Part shown: piece by piece, positions 33,308 to 42,983 of the stretch
Layout: every line of letters starts with the position of its first letter
How positions within the stretch are numbered: position 1 is the first letter of the stretch
NCBI GenBank assembly: GCA_023392125.1
Contig: JAEVZS010000029.1
Location: 1-64,000 of the forward strand
DNA: 64,000 bases
Source: Bacteroidota bacterium
Lineage (GTDB): Bacteria; Bacteroidota; Bacteroidia; Cytophagales; Cytophagaceae
Reading direction: 5' to 3'
The notes under the pieces: generated by a model
The model's database searches: none
The model's input: only the letters and a program-made list of their open reading frames with translations
Told to the model about the DNA's origin: nothing
Position numbers and translations under genes: made by a program

Positions 33308-34158
33308 ACTAAAGTTGGCTATATGGGTTTGAAAAGAAACTAGACAAAATTGATGTATAGCCGGCTGCCAAACAATACGTTGATCAGTGTATTTTTACTT
33401 TGACCGGAGCTTTCCGGCAGTCTGTAATCGTATTCCTTTTAGTCTGTTTATAAGGCCGTTTCCGGATTTTCTGAGAAAAATCAAATAGTCAGAATCGATG
33501 TGTTTATTTTACTCATTTGCAGTGTTTCGGCCGATAGCAGATCTTTTTCACAGCATAATGGTATATTTCAGGTTGTCCTTGAAAATCCCTGATACTTTAT
33601 CTTTTCTGCGATAAAGTAAAACGATCATATATATAAAGAACTGGATGTATGGACAAAACAATACGTCGCCAATCTGGCAAGTAAGCCAGCTGTCCCTCCG
33701 GACTTTTAAAATAAAATTTTGCAAAATAGCAGAATACCAATGCACTGTGGATCAACCTGTAGATTTAAGAGCAAAAGAAAGAGATATGACAGATAAAAGA
33801 ATCAGAAATGAGCCCAGGTGAAAATTTGCACGTCCCCCCCTCTTTACTTCTGATTAAAAAGGATACCAAAAATCATACAGTGAAAAACAATGACAAGATC
33901 GATATACGCTAATACCATTGAATCAGGTTTCTGTTTTGCGAATAGAACGATTTTCAGACAGACAAAATTCAGATCCTTCATATCGCTGACGGGAAATAAA
34001 ATAAGTAATAAAGCAAGTCTGTAAAAACCGGCGCAGTGTTATCAACTCACACTATAAAGAGGATATTAAAAAAAACAATCCGCTTTTTGTCCCGGAGTGC
34101 CCATTCTGATTGTCATAGAAACAATCAGGATAAATCATTAATTTCAAAACAAAAGATC
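33308..34158. other. Long AT-rich spacer, no gene supported
   Basis: 850 bp between the divergent T9SS and DGPF genes. The only frames (minus 33548-33745; plus from 34036) lack protein-like composition or are upstream extensions. A C7 run lies at 33834-33840. I see no RNA gene or repeat. It may be a decayed gene or hold regulatory sequence for both sides. Confidence 0.4.
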
Positions 34159-34497
34159 ATGAAAGAATTTCTGATGCTTATTCGCGAAAACGCCGGCTAC
34201 GGCACACTGTCTGTTGAACAAATGCAGGCGGATATCGAAGAGCATATCAAATGGGTAGAAACTTTGGCCGAAAAAGGACACTTCAAAGCAGGCAATCCCC
34301 TCGACTCCAATGGCGTTATTCTAAAAAATGACCGTATCACCGACGGTCCGTTTATCGAAACCAAGGAGTGTGTAAGCGGTTACTATTTCCTGCTGGCCCG
34401 CTCACTGGAAGAGGCTACTGCACTTGCCAGAGAGTGTCCGGATCTGAAACGCGGAGCGACACTGGAAATCCGGGAAATCATCAATACAGATGAATAA
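34159..34497 (+). CDS. YCII/DGPF domain protein
   Basis: 112 residues from the ATG at 34159; the frame is open to 34036, but that part is not protein-like. It contains MKEFLMLIRENAGYG, then RITDGPFIETKECVSGYYFL with the DGPF motif. The stop overlaps the start of the sigma factor gene by 8 bp. DGPF proteins are the known genomic partners of ECF42 sigma factors and are usually among their targets. Confidence 0.9.
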   Translation: MKEFLMLIRENAGYGTLSVEQMQADIEEHIKWVETLAEKGHFKAGNPLDSNGVILKNDRITDGPFIETKECVSGYYFLLARSLEEATALARECPDLKRGATLEIREIINTDE

Positions 34498-35752
34498 CAG
34501 CACAGACAGGGATATTAATCTGCTCGCCAGCCATCTTTTCAGAGAAAACTATGGAAAGATGGTGGCTTATCTGGCCCGCAAATATGGCTACCATCAAATT
34601 GATACGATTACAGATACCGTACAGGAAGCTTTTGAAGCCGCTCTCAGAACCTGGAAATTCAACGGTATACCAGACAATACCTTTGCCTGGCTGCTCAAAG
34701 TAGCCAACAACAGACTGCTGAACAAAATCAGGCAGACCAAAATACACCAGACCCATCTTAATACAATTGCCGGTTCATCGAAAGATAACGTTACTGAACC
34801 GGAACTGGAGGAAAGTTTGCTCAGTCTGCTGACATACTTTAGCGGAATTGATTTTTCCGATCGGAACAAGCTGATTATTTCACTGTATTTCCTGTGCGGC
34901 TTCGGATACGATGAAATTGCCAATGCGCTGTTCCTGAAAAGAGAAACAGTCAAAAAAGTCATCGTGCGAAGCAGGGAAGAAATCCGGCAATTTGCATTCA
35001 GATACGATGCAGCCGAAGCCGGTATATATAAGAATCATCTGCCACATCTGCTGAAAATTATATACCTGCTGTATAATGAAGGTTATAAAAGCTCAAAAAA
35101 AGACGGGGATATGCATTATGATTTGTGCTACGAAGCCATTCGCTTAGGAAAGCTTATGCTCAATCACTGTCCCGAAAACACCGGGCTGCATTCCTTGCTG
35201 GCACTTATGTTTTTTAATACGTCAAGATTTGCTGCGCGCACCAGACAGAACTGCTGGATATCAATAGAAGAGCAAGACAGGAATCGTTGGGACAAGACAT
35301 TAATCAGCGAAGGCTTTTATCACCTGAATATGGCCAAAACCGGTCAGGCCATACCCGGCAAATACTATCTGGAAGCCCTGATAGCTTCTGTTCACAGCAG
35401 CTCGGAAAGCTACCGGACCACTGACTGGCAAACTATCGTATACCTGTACCGGCAACTGGAGCTACTGGAACCAAAATCCATAGCCATAAAGCTGAACAGA
35501 ATTATTGCCGAATGCAATATCCGTTCCGGTGAAGACCTTATCACAGAGCTGCAAGACCTTGAGCCCGCTGTAGGTGAAGAAGCAGCGTTTTCCTTCTATA
35601 GCGCTATGGCCTATATCTTCCTCCGAATGAATGATTGGACTCAGGCAAAAGAATATTATACCTTGTCAGGCTCTTTCACGAAAAACAGCACAGACAGAAA
35701 CTTTATAGATAAAAAGCTGCGGGATATCGAACAGCATCTTTCAATGCACTAA
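34490..35752 (+). CDS. ECF42-type RNA polymerase sigma factor
   Basis: 420 residues. Region 2 appears as TDTVQEAFEAALRTWKFNG with FAWLLKVANNRLLNKIR, and region 4 as YFLCGFGYDEIANALFLKRE with TVKKVIVRSREEI. A DUF6596-type middle (LLYNEGYKSSKKDG) and a helical TPR-like C-terminal half follow, which is unusual for sigma factors but normal for ECF42. The neighbouring DGPF gene confirms the type. It lacks an evident anti-sigma gene; control is thought to act through the C-terminal extension. Confidence 0.92.
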   Translation: MNNSTDRDINLLASHLFRENYGKMVAYLARKYGYHQIDTITDTVQEAFEAALRTWKFNGIPDNTFAWLLKVANNRLLNKIRQTKIHQTHLNTIAGSSKDNVTEPELEESLLSLLTYFSGIDFSDRNKLIISLYFLCGFGYDEIANALFLKRETVKKVIVRSREEIRQFAFRYDAAEAGIYKNHLPHLLKIIYLLYNEGYKSSKKDGDMHYDLCYEAIRLGKLMLNHCPENTGLHSLLALMFFNTSRFAARTRQNCWISIEEQDRNRWDKTLISEGFYHLNMAKTGQAIPGKYYLEALIASVHSSSESYRTTDWQTIVYLYRQLELLEPKSIAIKLNRIIAECNIRSGEDLITELQDLEPAVGEEAAFSFYSAMAYIFLRMNDWTQAKEYYTLSGSFTKNSTDRNFIDKKLRDIEQHLSMH

Positions 35753-35824
35753 TGTTCCGGCTCCTGCCGGATCTGGCAAAATTCCCCTGCCATACAGAAG
35801 CCGGAGTTTACTCTTAAAAAAAAC

Positions 35825-36487
35825 TCAGAAGCGTTTTTGCAAAGATAAGTCCGCGAAAAAAGGCAGTGTCGGATTGTCCCTGAAATTCTGGCCGAAATGC
35901 TTTCCCAGAACCAGAAAACCACTCCATGATGTGCCGGAATAACCAGCCCTCATACCAAATTTAAAATTGCCGCTACGTGTATTATACCAGCCATCCTGAA
36001 TAGCCGGATAGTCCTCTTTCAGCATACGATGAGCAAGATGCGCGGAAATGCTCCTGTCATAATTTGCCAGCGCGACCAGTCCCCAGCGGGTTCCCTGATA
36101 CCCGTACAGAACAGTAATATCGGCTCCCAGATTATATATACGTGCCATAGGCGAGGCATATCTCCGGACTATCAGGGAGGGTTTCAGTGTCAGTGCAAAC
36201 AGATTGTGCCGCAACAGTTCCGTTTGTACAGAGGTACGCAGGCGCCAGTCATCAACTATATCCGATCCAAAAGGGACAGTAAGCTCACTGCCTATTGCCA
36301 GTGACTGACCTCTGATCTGTACTAAGCGGCCATAGGCAAGACCGTAATACGAACTGTAATCCGCTCCGAAATAAGCCTGCAGCACATTTTTATGCTGCTC
36401 TTCCGTCCGCCAGTTTATATCCTGGGCAAACAATGCCTGCGCAACAGCAAGCAGCAAACCAACAGATAAAATAGTATTTTTCATCAT
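35825..36487 (-). CDS. Predicted outer-membrane beta-barrel protein
   Basis: 220 residues. Signal peptide (MKNTILSVGLLLAVAQALFAQ) followed by alternating amphipathic strands (SYYGLAYGRLVQIRGQSLAI, KPSLIVRRYASPMARIYNLG) and a terminal aromatic residue (LSLQKRF), which is typical of outer-membrane barrels. No named family. The start lies 4 bp after the stop of the hydrolase gene at 36492, so the two are in one operon. Confidence 0.6.
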   Translation of the reverse strand: MMKNTILSVGLLLAVAQALFAQDINWRTEEQHKNVLQAYFGADYSSYYGLAYGRLVQIRGQSLAIGSELTVPFGSDIVDDWRLRTSVQTELLRHNLFALTLKPSLIVRRYASPMARIYNLGADITVLYGYQGTRWGLVALANYDRSISAHLAHRMLKEDYPAIQDGWYNTRSGNFKFGMRAGYSGTSWSGFLVLGKHFGQNFRDNPTLPFFADLSLQKRF

Positions 36488-36491
36488 CTTA

Positions 36492-37475
36492 TTACTTCAT
36501 TTCATTTAAATACCGGAGCGCTTTCGGGAAAAAATCCTCCCAGCCGAAATAAAGCATCTCATGACCGCAGTCACGCACTTCCATCAATTGGGCATTGGGA
36601 TAAGGAGCCGCGACTGTCGCAGCCCAGGAGGCTCCGTAGGCTTTATTGTTTTCGCTGTACAGAAACAGCACGCTGGTTGTATAGGCGCTGAGATTGGAAG
36701 TGAAGTCAAAATTATATTTTTCCGCATTATCGATCAGCGCCTGAAACGCCACTGCACCCTGTCTCCACTGCGGATAGTGCCCTTTATTGCCAATCGTATT
36801 GCCTGGCGCGTTTTCATAGTTGGCAAAGAAAGAAGCCTTGTAATCAAGCACCTCATGCTCCGTACGTCCGGCAATGATTTGCTCGGCAAAGACCGCATTA
36901 TTGAGCGCTTCGGCAAAAAATCTGATCTTGTTGGAACGGCTAAGGTATTCCGAAGTCTGTGTCCAGGTAAACCCGCCCGGCTCCGACAGCACAGCTCCCG
37001 CAATCCGGTCCGGATGCTGGTTGATATACGCAGTAGCAAGCATTGCGCCCCATGAATGTCCGAGCAGAAAAACCTTCTGCGTTTCGGATACTTTATAATA
37101 TTCAATTAAAGCATGCAGATCATCAATAAAGAGCTGAACAGCGCTCTCCCCCTCATACTGACTTCGGGGTTCCCTTTTGGACAGGCCGGACCCTCTCTGA
37201 TCATAAAAAGCCACATAAAACCCGTGACCGGCAAAAACAGCAGCGTTGAGCATAGAGCGATAATCCGCCCCCGGACCGCCGTGTACCACGACAAGCAAAG
37301 GGTCCTCCGGGTTGCCGGTCGCTTCGGTATGCAACAGCGTACCATTGATCCGGGCTGAAGGAAGCGAAGCATCTTCGTCCACTGTTTCGGGAACCAGATT
37401 GCCCGGTTCATGCATTTCTTTCCCGCAGGAAAAAAGGATAAGCGACAGTCCTATCCCGAAGATCAGGTATTTCAT
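36492..37475 (-). CDS. Alpha/beta hydrolase lipoprotein (prolyl-aminopeptidase-like)
   Basis: 327 residues. Lipoprotein signal with lipobox ILFSCGKE. Oxyanion motif VVHGGPGADYRSML (HGGPG, as in proline iminopeptidases), DQRGSG motif (YDQRGSGLSKREP), nucleophile elbow GHSWGAML, acid near LYSENNKAYG and catalytic His in DCGHEMLYFGW. Anchored at the envelope, it may cleave short peptides or esters. It is co-transcribed with the downstream barrel protein. Confidence 0.85.
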   Translation of the reverse strand: MKYLIFGIGLSLILFSCGKEMHEPGNLVPETVDEDASLPSARINGTLLHTEATGNPEDPLLVVVHGGPGADYRSMLNAAVFAGHGFYVAFYDQRGSGLSKREPRSQYEGESAVQLFIDDLHALIEYYKVSETQKVFLLGHSWGAMLATAYINQHPDRIAGAVLSEPGGFTWTQTSEYLSRSNKIRFFAEALNNAVFAEQIIAGRTEHEVLDYKASFFANYENAPGNTIGNKGHYPQWRQGAVAFQALIDNAEKYNFDFTSNLSAYTTSVLFLYSENNKAYGASWAATVAAPYPNAQLMEVRDCGHEMLYFGWEDFFPKALRYLNEMK

Positions 37476-37573
37476 CTTTTCTTGTTTTTCCGCAAAGATG
37501 GAATACTAACAAAAAACGGACGTTCGGCTGGGTACAGCCGAACAAGACCACGAAGCCCGGCTGCATAAACAGA

Positions 37574-38773
37574 CTAAGAATCAATATGCTGAATCAAAAA
37601 ATACTCCGAAGGAGTCTTGCCCGTTTTCAGCTTGAAGTACTTGTTGAATGTCGTTTTCGAGCGGAAACCACACTCATAAGCCAGGGAAATAAGGGTATAT
37701 TTTTTATTTTCGGGCAGACTGGCTGTCCGGATAAAAGACTCGATACGGTAGTCATTGATGTACTGATAAAAGCTTTTCTTCATCACCGTATTGATTGCCT
37801 GTGAAAGCAGATTGGCAGATACATCTGCTTTACCCGCCAGCTGAGCAAGTGTCAGATCAGGGTCCTTATACAATTCCGTCTCTTCCAGCAGTGCATCTGT
37901 TTTTTCCATAATCTTCTGCAGGCGTTCATCCAATTGTGTGTCAACAGATTTATCCTGCACCACAATCTTCTTTTCCGTACTCAGTACTTCTGCCGCAAGA
38001 GCTGTTCTGCCTGATTTTCCGGTCATCGTGGTATAATCCGGAGTAGCCTGACCATCTATCAGTATGCCGCCTGCCTGATAGCTATCTGATATAGTCCCTT
38101 CTGTCCTATCCGAATAAAAAACCGGAACCTGATTGATACCCATAAATCCGATAAAAATGACCAAACAGGAAACAGCAGCAAAAATAACCGGATCATCTGC
38201 TATTAAAACACATAACCAGACCAGTCCCAGCGCAATGCTCAGCTTTTCGAGCCAGCGCAGCATTTTACGATCGGTATTGGAAAAATGCTCTGCCATTTTC
38301 TTCCTATGACGGTATATCATCCTTAAGCTCAACACCGAATATACAAGGCCGGAAATCACAATGACAGGAACCGAAATACTTTCAAACCACTCATAGCCTC
38401 TGCCCTGATTTTCAAACACCCGTATTTTTTCTTCTCCTGATAGTAAATAAAAGGGAGTGGCCAGCGATACAATGCTCAAAGCAGGCACAAGATGCAGCAT
38501 CATGGATTTTATACCAGGTACTCCATTGCCCGTCATCAGACGGGTATAGACGTACAGCAGCACCCCATGCAATACCGGCAATGGAAACGAAAGCCCCAAG
38601 GCATGCGGATATTGCAATGCAAGACCCGAAAATACGCCATACGAGAGCAGAATATGTACGGCGATTACCAGCATCCAGATCAACAATACTTTATCAGCCT
38701 GCGACTTATTGTTCTTGAAGAGCAACAGCAGCCCCAGAAAGCAGGAAAGCACAAAACCGGTTAAATAAAGCAT
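37574..38773 (-). CDS. Membrane-bound AraC family regulator
   Basis: 399 residues. Six or seven hydrophobic helices fill residues 1-215 (LTGFVLSCFLGLLLLF, VLLIWMLVIAVHILLSYG, LPVLHGVLLYVYTRLM and so on). A linker leads to a C-terminal AraC domain with TLAQLAGKADVSANLLSQAI and YTLISLAYECGFRSKTTFNK. Such regulators sense envelope or small-molecule signals directly at the membrane. No clear partner gene; it may act on the neighbouring hydrolase operon. Confidence 0.88.
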   Translation of the reverse strand: MLYLTGFVLSCFLGLLLLFKNNKSQADKVLLIWMLVIAVHILLSYGVFSGLALQYPHALGLSFPLPVLHGVLLYVYTRLMTGNGVPGIKSMMLHLVPALSIVSLATPFYLLSGEEKIRVFENQGRGYEWFESISVPVIVISGLVYSVLSLRMIYRHRKKMAEHFSNTDRKMLRWLEKLSIALGLVWLCVLIADDPVIFAAVSCLVIFIGFMGINQVPVFYSDRTEGTISDSYQAGGILIDGQATPDYTTMTGKSGRTALAAEVLSTEKKIVVQDKSVDTQLDERLQKIMEKTDALLEETELYKDPDLTLAQLAGKADVSANLLSQAINTVMKKSFYQYINDYRIESFIRTASLPENKKYTLISLAYECGFRSKTTFNKYFKLKTGKTPSEYFLIQHIDS

Positions 38774-39120
38774 ACCTGAAAGAAAAACGATAGTTCAAAG
38801 GTACCAAAGAATCCGGACTTACTGCCATTTTATAGTATTCAAAGGAAGAAGGCTCAAAGATCCCTTGCGAAGCAGAAATTGGGCTTCAGGACTTCGAGAA
38901 TCTTAACCTTCGCACATAATATCAACCTGTACATCAACGATATCCTTTCGATTCTGTCATATTTTTCTATATAATTAAATCCGTTGCTGAATGTCTTTCT
39001 GTGGTAAAAATCACGGTCTGTCATTCGATCTGTTCTTCTTTTGGCAGCATTCTTGCGGTTCCGCAAGGTTGCCGCTTACATGTCGTTACTGATATGTAAA
39101 ATACCCGGTAATTCGTCATC
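38774..39120. other. Intergenic spacer, nothing recognised
   Basis: 347 bp between the divergent AraC and MBL-fold genes. The short minus-strand frame at 38854-39066 is Arg/Lys-rich but has no start context or family. No hairpin or repeat of note. Confidence 0.4.
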
Positions 39121-40242
39121 ATGCAAGTAATAAAGAAAGTCTTTGCCCGCATCTTCATCGTACTGACAGCCATTGCTCTGCTTTTAGCCGCTACTGCCTG
39201 GATTGTCACCAGCCGGTTAAACTTCGGAAAAGCACCGTCCGGCGAGCACCTGGCCAGGATAGAGCAATCACCCAATTATAAAAACGGCAAATTCCAAAAT
39301 CTGACCACTACTACCACACTGGCAAGTGACAAATCAATGGTAATCCTCGCCGCAGAGTTTCTTTTTCAGGAAATCAAAGATCTGCGGCCTTTGAAAAATA
39401 TCCCCTCTGTCAAAAGCGATCTTAAGCAAGCAGACCCTGATCAGAACCTGATTGTATGGCTGGGACACTCCTCTCTGTATATACAGCTGCACGGAAAGCG
39501 TATACTGGTTGATCCGGTGCTGGTTTCTGCCTCACCGTTTTCATTTGCCAACAAAGCATTTGGCGGTGCGGATATATACCAGCCCGATGATATACCGGAT
39601 ATCGATTATCTCCTCATCACCCACGACCATTGGGACCATCTGGATTACGATACCATGCTGAAGCTGAAGGACAGAATATCGAAAGTACTGTGCCCCCTGG
39701 GAGTCGGTTCGCATCTGGAGTTCTGGGGTTTTGATCCCTCAATGATCATCGAGCATGACTGGAACGAAAATGTCCGGCTGGATGAGCATATTACAGTACA
39801 CACATTACCTGCCCGCCATTTTTCCGGGAGGAGCTTTCAGGAAAATAATACACTCTGGGCTTCTTACATGCTGCAAGGCACTTTCGGCAACATTTATATC
39901 TCAGGCGATACGGGATATGATACTCACTTTGCTGATATAAAAAAGCAATTCGGGAAAATAGATTTTGCCATATTGGAAAACGGGCAGTATAATCAGGACT
40001 GGCGCTATATCCATCTTATGCCCGAAGATCTGGTACAGGCTGTAAAAGATCTTCAGCCCGGCTGTTTTTTCACGGTGCATAATTCAAAATACGCACTCGG
40101 CAAGCATGCCTGGTACGAACCTCTGGATAATATCTACAGAGCCGCGATAAAGGACACCTTGCCCCTTATCACCCCCATGATCGGAGAGCCTGTCATACTT
40201 GGAGACAGCATGCAGATCGCAGAAAAATGGTGGGAAAAATAA
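39121..40242 (+). CDS. MBL-fold metallo-hydrolase (NAPE-PLD/UlaG-like)
   Basis: 373 residues. One N-terminal membrane helix (about 8-28) precedes the catalytic part, so the enzyme is probably anchored on the periplasmic side. Metal ligands appear in THDHWDHLDYD, HTLPARHFSGRS, SGDTGYDTHF and the late TVHNSKYALGKHAW. The order and the HLDYDT segment fit the NAPE-PLD-type branch of the metallo-beta-lactamase superfamily, which acts on phosphodiesters or lactones. Substrate unknown. It appears to stand alone. Confidence 0.85.
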   Translation: MQVIKKVFARIFIVLTAIALLLAATAWIVTSRLNFGKAPSGEHLARIEQSPNYKNGKFQNLTTTTTLASDKSMVILAAEFLFQEIKDLRPLKNIPSVKSDLKQADPDQNLIVWLGHSSLYIQLHGKRILVDPVLVSASPFSFANKAFGGADIYQPDDIPDIDYLLITHDHWDHLDYDTMLKLKDRISKVLCPLGVGSHLEFWGFDPSMIIEHDWNENVRLDEHITVHTLPARHFSGRSFQENNTLWASYMLQGTFGNIYISGDTGYDTHFADIKKQFGKIDFAILENGQYNQDWRYIHLMPEDLVQAVKDLQPGCFFTVHNSKYALGKHAWYEPLDNIYRAAIKDTLPLITPMIGEPVILGDSMQIAEKWWEK

Positions 40243-40352
40243 CGGCCATATAAAAGCGCTGACAGCTGCTTTGCGCAATGAGGCGGTTGAAAAATAAATG
40301 CTACTTTTACGCTGGTAACTAAACTTTTTAAATTATATAAAACTAAAAATTC

Positions 40353-41189
40353 ATGAAACGTTTCTTTTTATTTTTTGCATTCAGCGCTTTTGCGCTTTTT
40401 GCCGCTGCACAGGCTCCGAAGACTCCCACACCGAGTCCTCTTTCCACACTAAATCAGGGATTTTCGCTATCCAGTATCGAGGTTGCCTATAGCAGACCAT
40501 CCGCAAAGGGTCGTCAGATATTCGGCAGTCTGGTACCCTATAATGCAGCCTGGCGCACCGGAGCCAACGCTCCTACCAAAGTAACGTTCGGAGAGGAAGT
40601 ACAGATCGGCAAAACGGCAGTCGGTGCCGGAACCTATGTGCTGTATACCATTCCGGGTGAAAAAGAGTGGAAAGTCATTTTTAACAAAGGTACCAGCAAA
40701 TGGACCGCCAACGGTTTTGACAGCAAGGATGACGTAGCCAGCATAACCGTACCAGTCACGAAGCTAAGCAAGGCGGTTGAAACATTTGGCATCACCATAG
40801 AAAACATCACCAACACCAATTGCGATATTGTATTGAGCTGGGAACGCACGCAAATCGCCATTCCTGTATTTGCGGACAATGACAAACGTATTACCGAAAG
40901 CCTGGAAGCAGCCATCAACCGGCCTCAGCTTCCATACTACCAGACAGCACAATACTATCTGGAAAACAACAAGGAGCTGGACAAAGCAATTGTCTATGTA
41001 AACAAAGCCCTTGAAGAAAACCCGAATGCCTTCTGGATATACTGGCTGAAAGCCCGCATATACCAGAAAATGGGCAATAAGAAAGAAGCGATCGCCGCTG
41101 CTCAGAAAAGCGCCGAACTGGCCGCTCCAACTGCTTATGCAGATGAGTACAAGCGTTATGCAGAAAGCATCAAAACCGAAATGAAATAG
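40353..41189 (+). CDS. DUF2911 domain protein with TPR C-terminus
   Basis: 278 residues. Signal peptide MKRFFLFFAFSAFALFAAAQ. The DUF2911 domain follows (VAYSRPSAKGRQIFGSLVPY, WRTGANAPTKVTFGEEV, GTYVLYTIPGEKEWKVIFN), and a TPR-like pair of helices closes the protein (YYLENNKELDKAIVYVNKAL, AFWIYWLKARIYQKMGNKKE). Secreted or periplasmic; function unknown. A good terminator lies 40 bp downstream. Confidence 0.88.
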   Translation: MKRFFLFFAFSAFALFAAAQAPKTPTPSPLSTLNQGFSLSSIEVAYSRPSAKGRQIFGSLVPYNAAWRTGANAPTKVTFGEEVQIGKTAVGAGTYVLYTIPGEKEWKVIFNKGTSKWTANGFDSKDDVASITVPVTKLSKAVETFGITIENITNTNCDIVLSWERTQIAIPVFADNDKRITESLEAAINRPQLPYYQTAQYYLENNKELDKAIVYVNKALEENPNAFWIYWLKARIYQKMGNKKEAIAAAQKSAELAAPTAYADEYKRYAESIKTEMK

Positions 41190-41228
41190 GATACCGGATA
41201 CGGTATACCGATTGTTTCAGCCATCTGT

Positions 41229-41260
41229 AAAAGCTCCGTGGTTATTTGCCCGGAGCTTTT
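41229..41260 (+). terminator. Rho-independent terminator after DUF2911 gene
   Basis: AAAAGCTCCG (41229-41238) pairs with CGGAGCTTTT (41251-41260), loop 12 nt, ending in four T. Confidence 0.65.
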
Positions 41261-41345
41261 GCAAAAGCGCTCCCTCTCCCCTTGCAAACCCCGAAAGACG
41301 ACAATCTATCTCTGAATACTCTGCCAGCACTGACCACAACCATCC

Positions 41346-41909
41346 ATGCATATCGATCAGATTATTGACAGCATATATCTGCTGCCGGAAAGATCAAAAA
41401 AGATGCTAAAGCAGCATGTTTCTGAGGTCAGCTTTCCCAAAGGGCATATCCTGCTGGAAGCGGACAAAGTGGAAACAGCCATTTATTTTATCCGGCAGGG
41501 AATCGTGCGTGCGTATGCAGACTATGCAGACAATGAGATCACTTTCTGGTTTGGCCGGGAAGGTGATACGATTCTCTCCATGAGAAGCTATGTCGAAAAC
41601 CGGAAAGGATATGAAAACATTGAGCTGCTCGAAAACTGCGATCTGTATAAGCTGCAGACATCAAGCCTGCAGGCTCTTTTCGAAGAGGATATACATATGG
41701 CGAACTGGGGACGGAAGCTTGCCGAACAGGAGCTTATCAAAACAGAAGAACGACTGATCTCAAGACAGGTTCGCACTGCTTCGGAGCGCTACCGGGAGCT
41801 GTTAAGAAGTCATCCGCATCTGATCCGGCGGGTTCCATTGGGACATATCGCCTCCTATCTTGGTATCACCCAGGTCAGCCTTAGCAGAATCAGGGCAGAA
41901 ATCCGCTAA
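41346..41909 (+). CDS. Crp/Fnr family transcriptional regulator
   Basis: 187 residues. Cyclic-nucleotide-binding-type beta barrel (FPKGHILLEADKVETAIYFI, REGDTILSMRSYV) followed by the dimer helix and a helix-turn-helix (LGHIASYLGITQVSLSRIRA). No Fnr iron-sulphur cysteines. The effector is probably not cAMP in this phylum. The gene lies 70 bp upstream of an SMR exporter in the same direction, a common pairing in which the regulator activates the pump. Confidence 0.9.
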   Translation: MHIDQIIDSIYLLPERSKKMLKQHVSEVSFPKGHILLEADKVETAIYFIRQGIVRAYADYADNEITFWFGREGDTILSMRSYVENRKGYENIELLENCDLYKLQTSSLQALFEEDIHMANWGRKLAEQELIKTEERLISRQVRTASERYRELLRSHPHLIRRVPLGHIASYLGITQVSLSRIRAEIR

Positions 41910-41979
41910 AGCCACTTTTTTATCATTTGTAAAATTCTTTTACAGTTTCATTCAGGATCTTTGTATCAAAAAAAGACGA

Positions 41980-42309
41980 ATGAACTGGATCATTTTAATT
42001 ACAGCCGGATTATTTGAGGTAGCCTTTGCCGCCTGCCTGGGCAAAGCCAAAGAAGCATCTTCTGCCGGTGGCGCATACTGGTGGTACGGATGCTTTCTGC
42101 TCTCTCTGACCATAAGCATGCTCCTGCTGATCAAAGCTACTCAGCATCTTCCGATCGGTACAGCCTATGCCGTCTGGACCGGAATAGGAGCCGTTGGTAC
42201 GGCGCTTATAGGAATTTTCGTGTTCAAGGACCCGGCCAGCCTCTGGCGAATACTGTTTCTCTCCACACTGATAGGCTCTGTCATTGGCCTGAAGCTTACA
42301 TCGCATTAA
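41980..42309 (+). CDS. SMR family multidrug/guanidinium exporter
   Basis: 109 residues from the ATG at 41980; the frame from 41860 overlaps the Crp gene and is not the real start. Four membrane helices; the first holds the essential Glu in ITAGLFEVAFAACLGKAKEA, and the later GTAYAVWTGIGAVGTALIG is the SMR signature. Closest in style to SugE/Gdx guanidinium exporters or QacE pumps. Exchanges a cationic substrate for protons across the inner membrane. Confidence 0.9.
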   Translation: MNWIILITAGLFEVAFAACLGKAKEASSAGGAYWWYGCFLLSLTISMLLLIKATQHLPIGTAYAVWTGIGAVGTALIGIFVFKDPASLWRILFLSTLIGSVIGLKLTSH

Positions 42310-42417
42310 GCTTCATTACCGTTCCATCTGGCCCTTCGGTAAAACGCAGCTCATCCGATACACAGTAACCAAAATCTGAGTATATTTAGCAGCAGAAGCA
42401 TCTGATACAGTCATACT

Positions 42418-42792
42418 ATGCTGAAAGACATACACGCCTTTCTGTCTCAATACTCCGAACAGATATGCATCCACGCCCTGATGCTCCGGAAAGTCCTGCT
42501 GGAAAATCTCCCCGGAATTATCGAGCAGGTGGATATGCCCGCCAAAATGATTGCCTACTGCTACGGGCAAAAATATACTGAAATGATTTGTGTCATTATT
42601 CCTTCACAAAAAGGGCTTAAGCTCGGCTTTTACAAAGGAACGGAATTACCCGATCCTGACCAGCTGCTCAAGGGAAGCGGCAAGGTTTCCCGCTATGCGG
42701 AAATCAAGACGGCCGATGATATACATTCCGACGCGCTGAAAGATCTGCTCCGGAATGCCCTGACTGCATATACCATACGAACCAGGAAATAA
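42418..42792 (+). CDS. DUF1801 domain protein
   Basis: 124 residues. The pattern LRKVLLENLPGIIEQVDMPA, KMIAYCYGQKYTEMICVIIP, GLKLGFYKGTELPDPDQLL matches the DUF1801/YdhG fold (related to frataxin-like iron-chaperone annotations). A cytoplasmic single-domain protein of unknown biochemical role. Monocistronic. Confidence 0.8.
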   Translation: MLKDIHAFLSQYSEQICIHALMLRKVLLENLPGIIEQVDMPAKMIAYCYGQKYTEMICVIIPSQKGLKLGFYKGTELPDPDQLLKGSGKVSRYAEIKTADDIHSDALKDLLRNALTAYTIRTRK

Positions 42793-42983
42793 GCTCTGCT
42801 GAAAAACCCGGTTATCAGCTATCAACGCATTTATAAATCAATACTTTTCAGGCAAAGCACATTCCTTTTGCTTCCATATCAGGATTTGTATAGAAATAAA
42901 TCCCTCCAAAACCAGTAGAAAATAATAGCCCCTGTCTCATTTTTCTCTTAACTTGCCACGCATCTCAAACCTGAAAAACCCGC

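Noticed and set aside
33548..33745. 65-codon minus-strand frame in a long spacer
   Set aside because: No recognisable feature or start context; could be a gene remnant but nothing supports it.
30554..33840. Two runs of seven C (30554-30560 and 33834-33840)
   Set aside because: Considered as phase-variation tracts, but both are far from any coding start and show no promoter spacing role.
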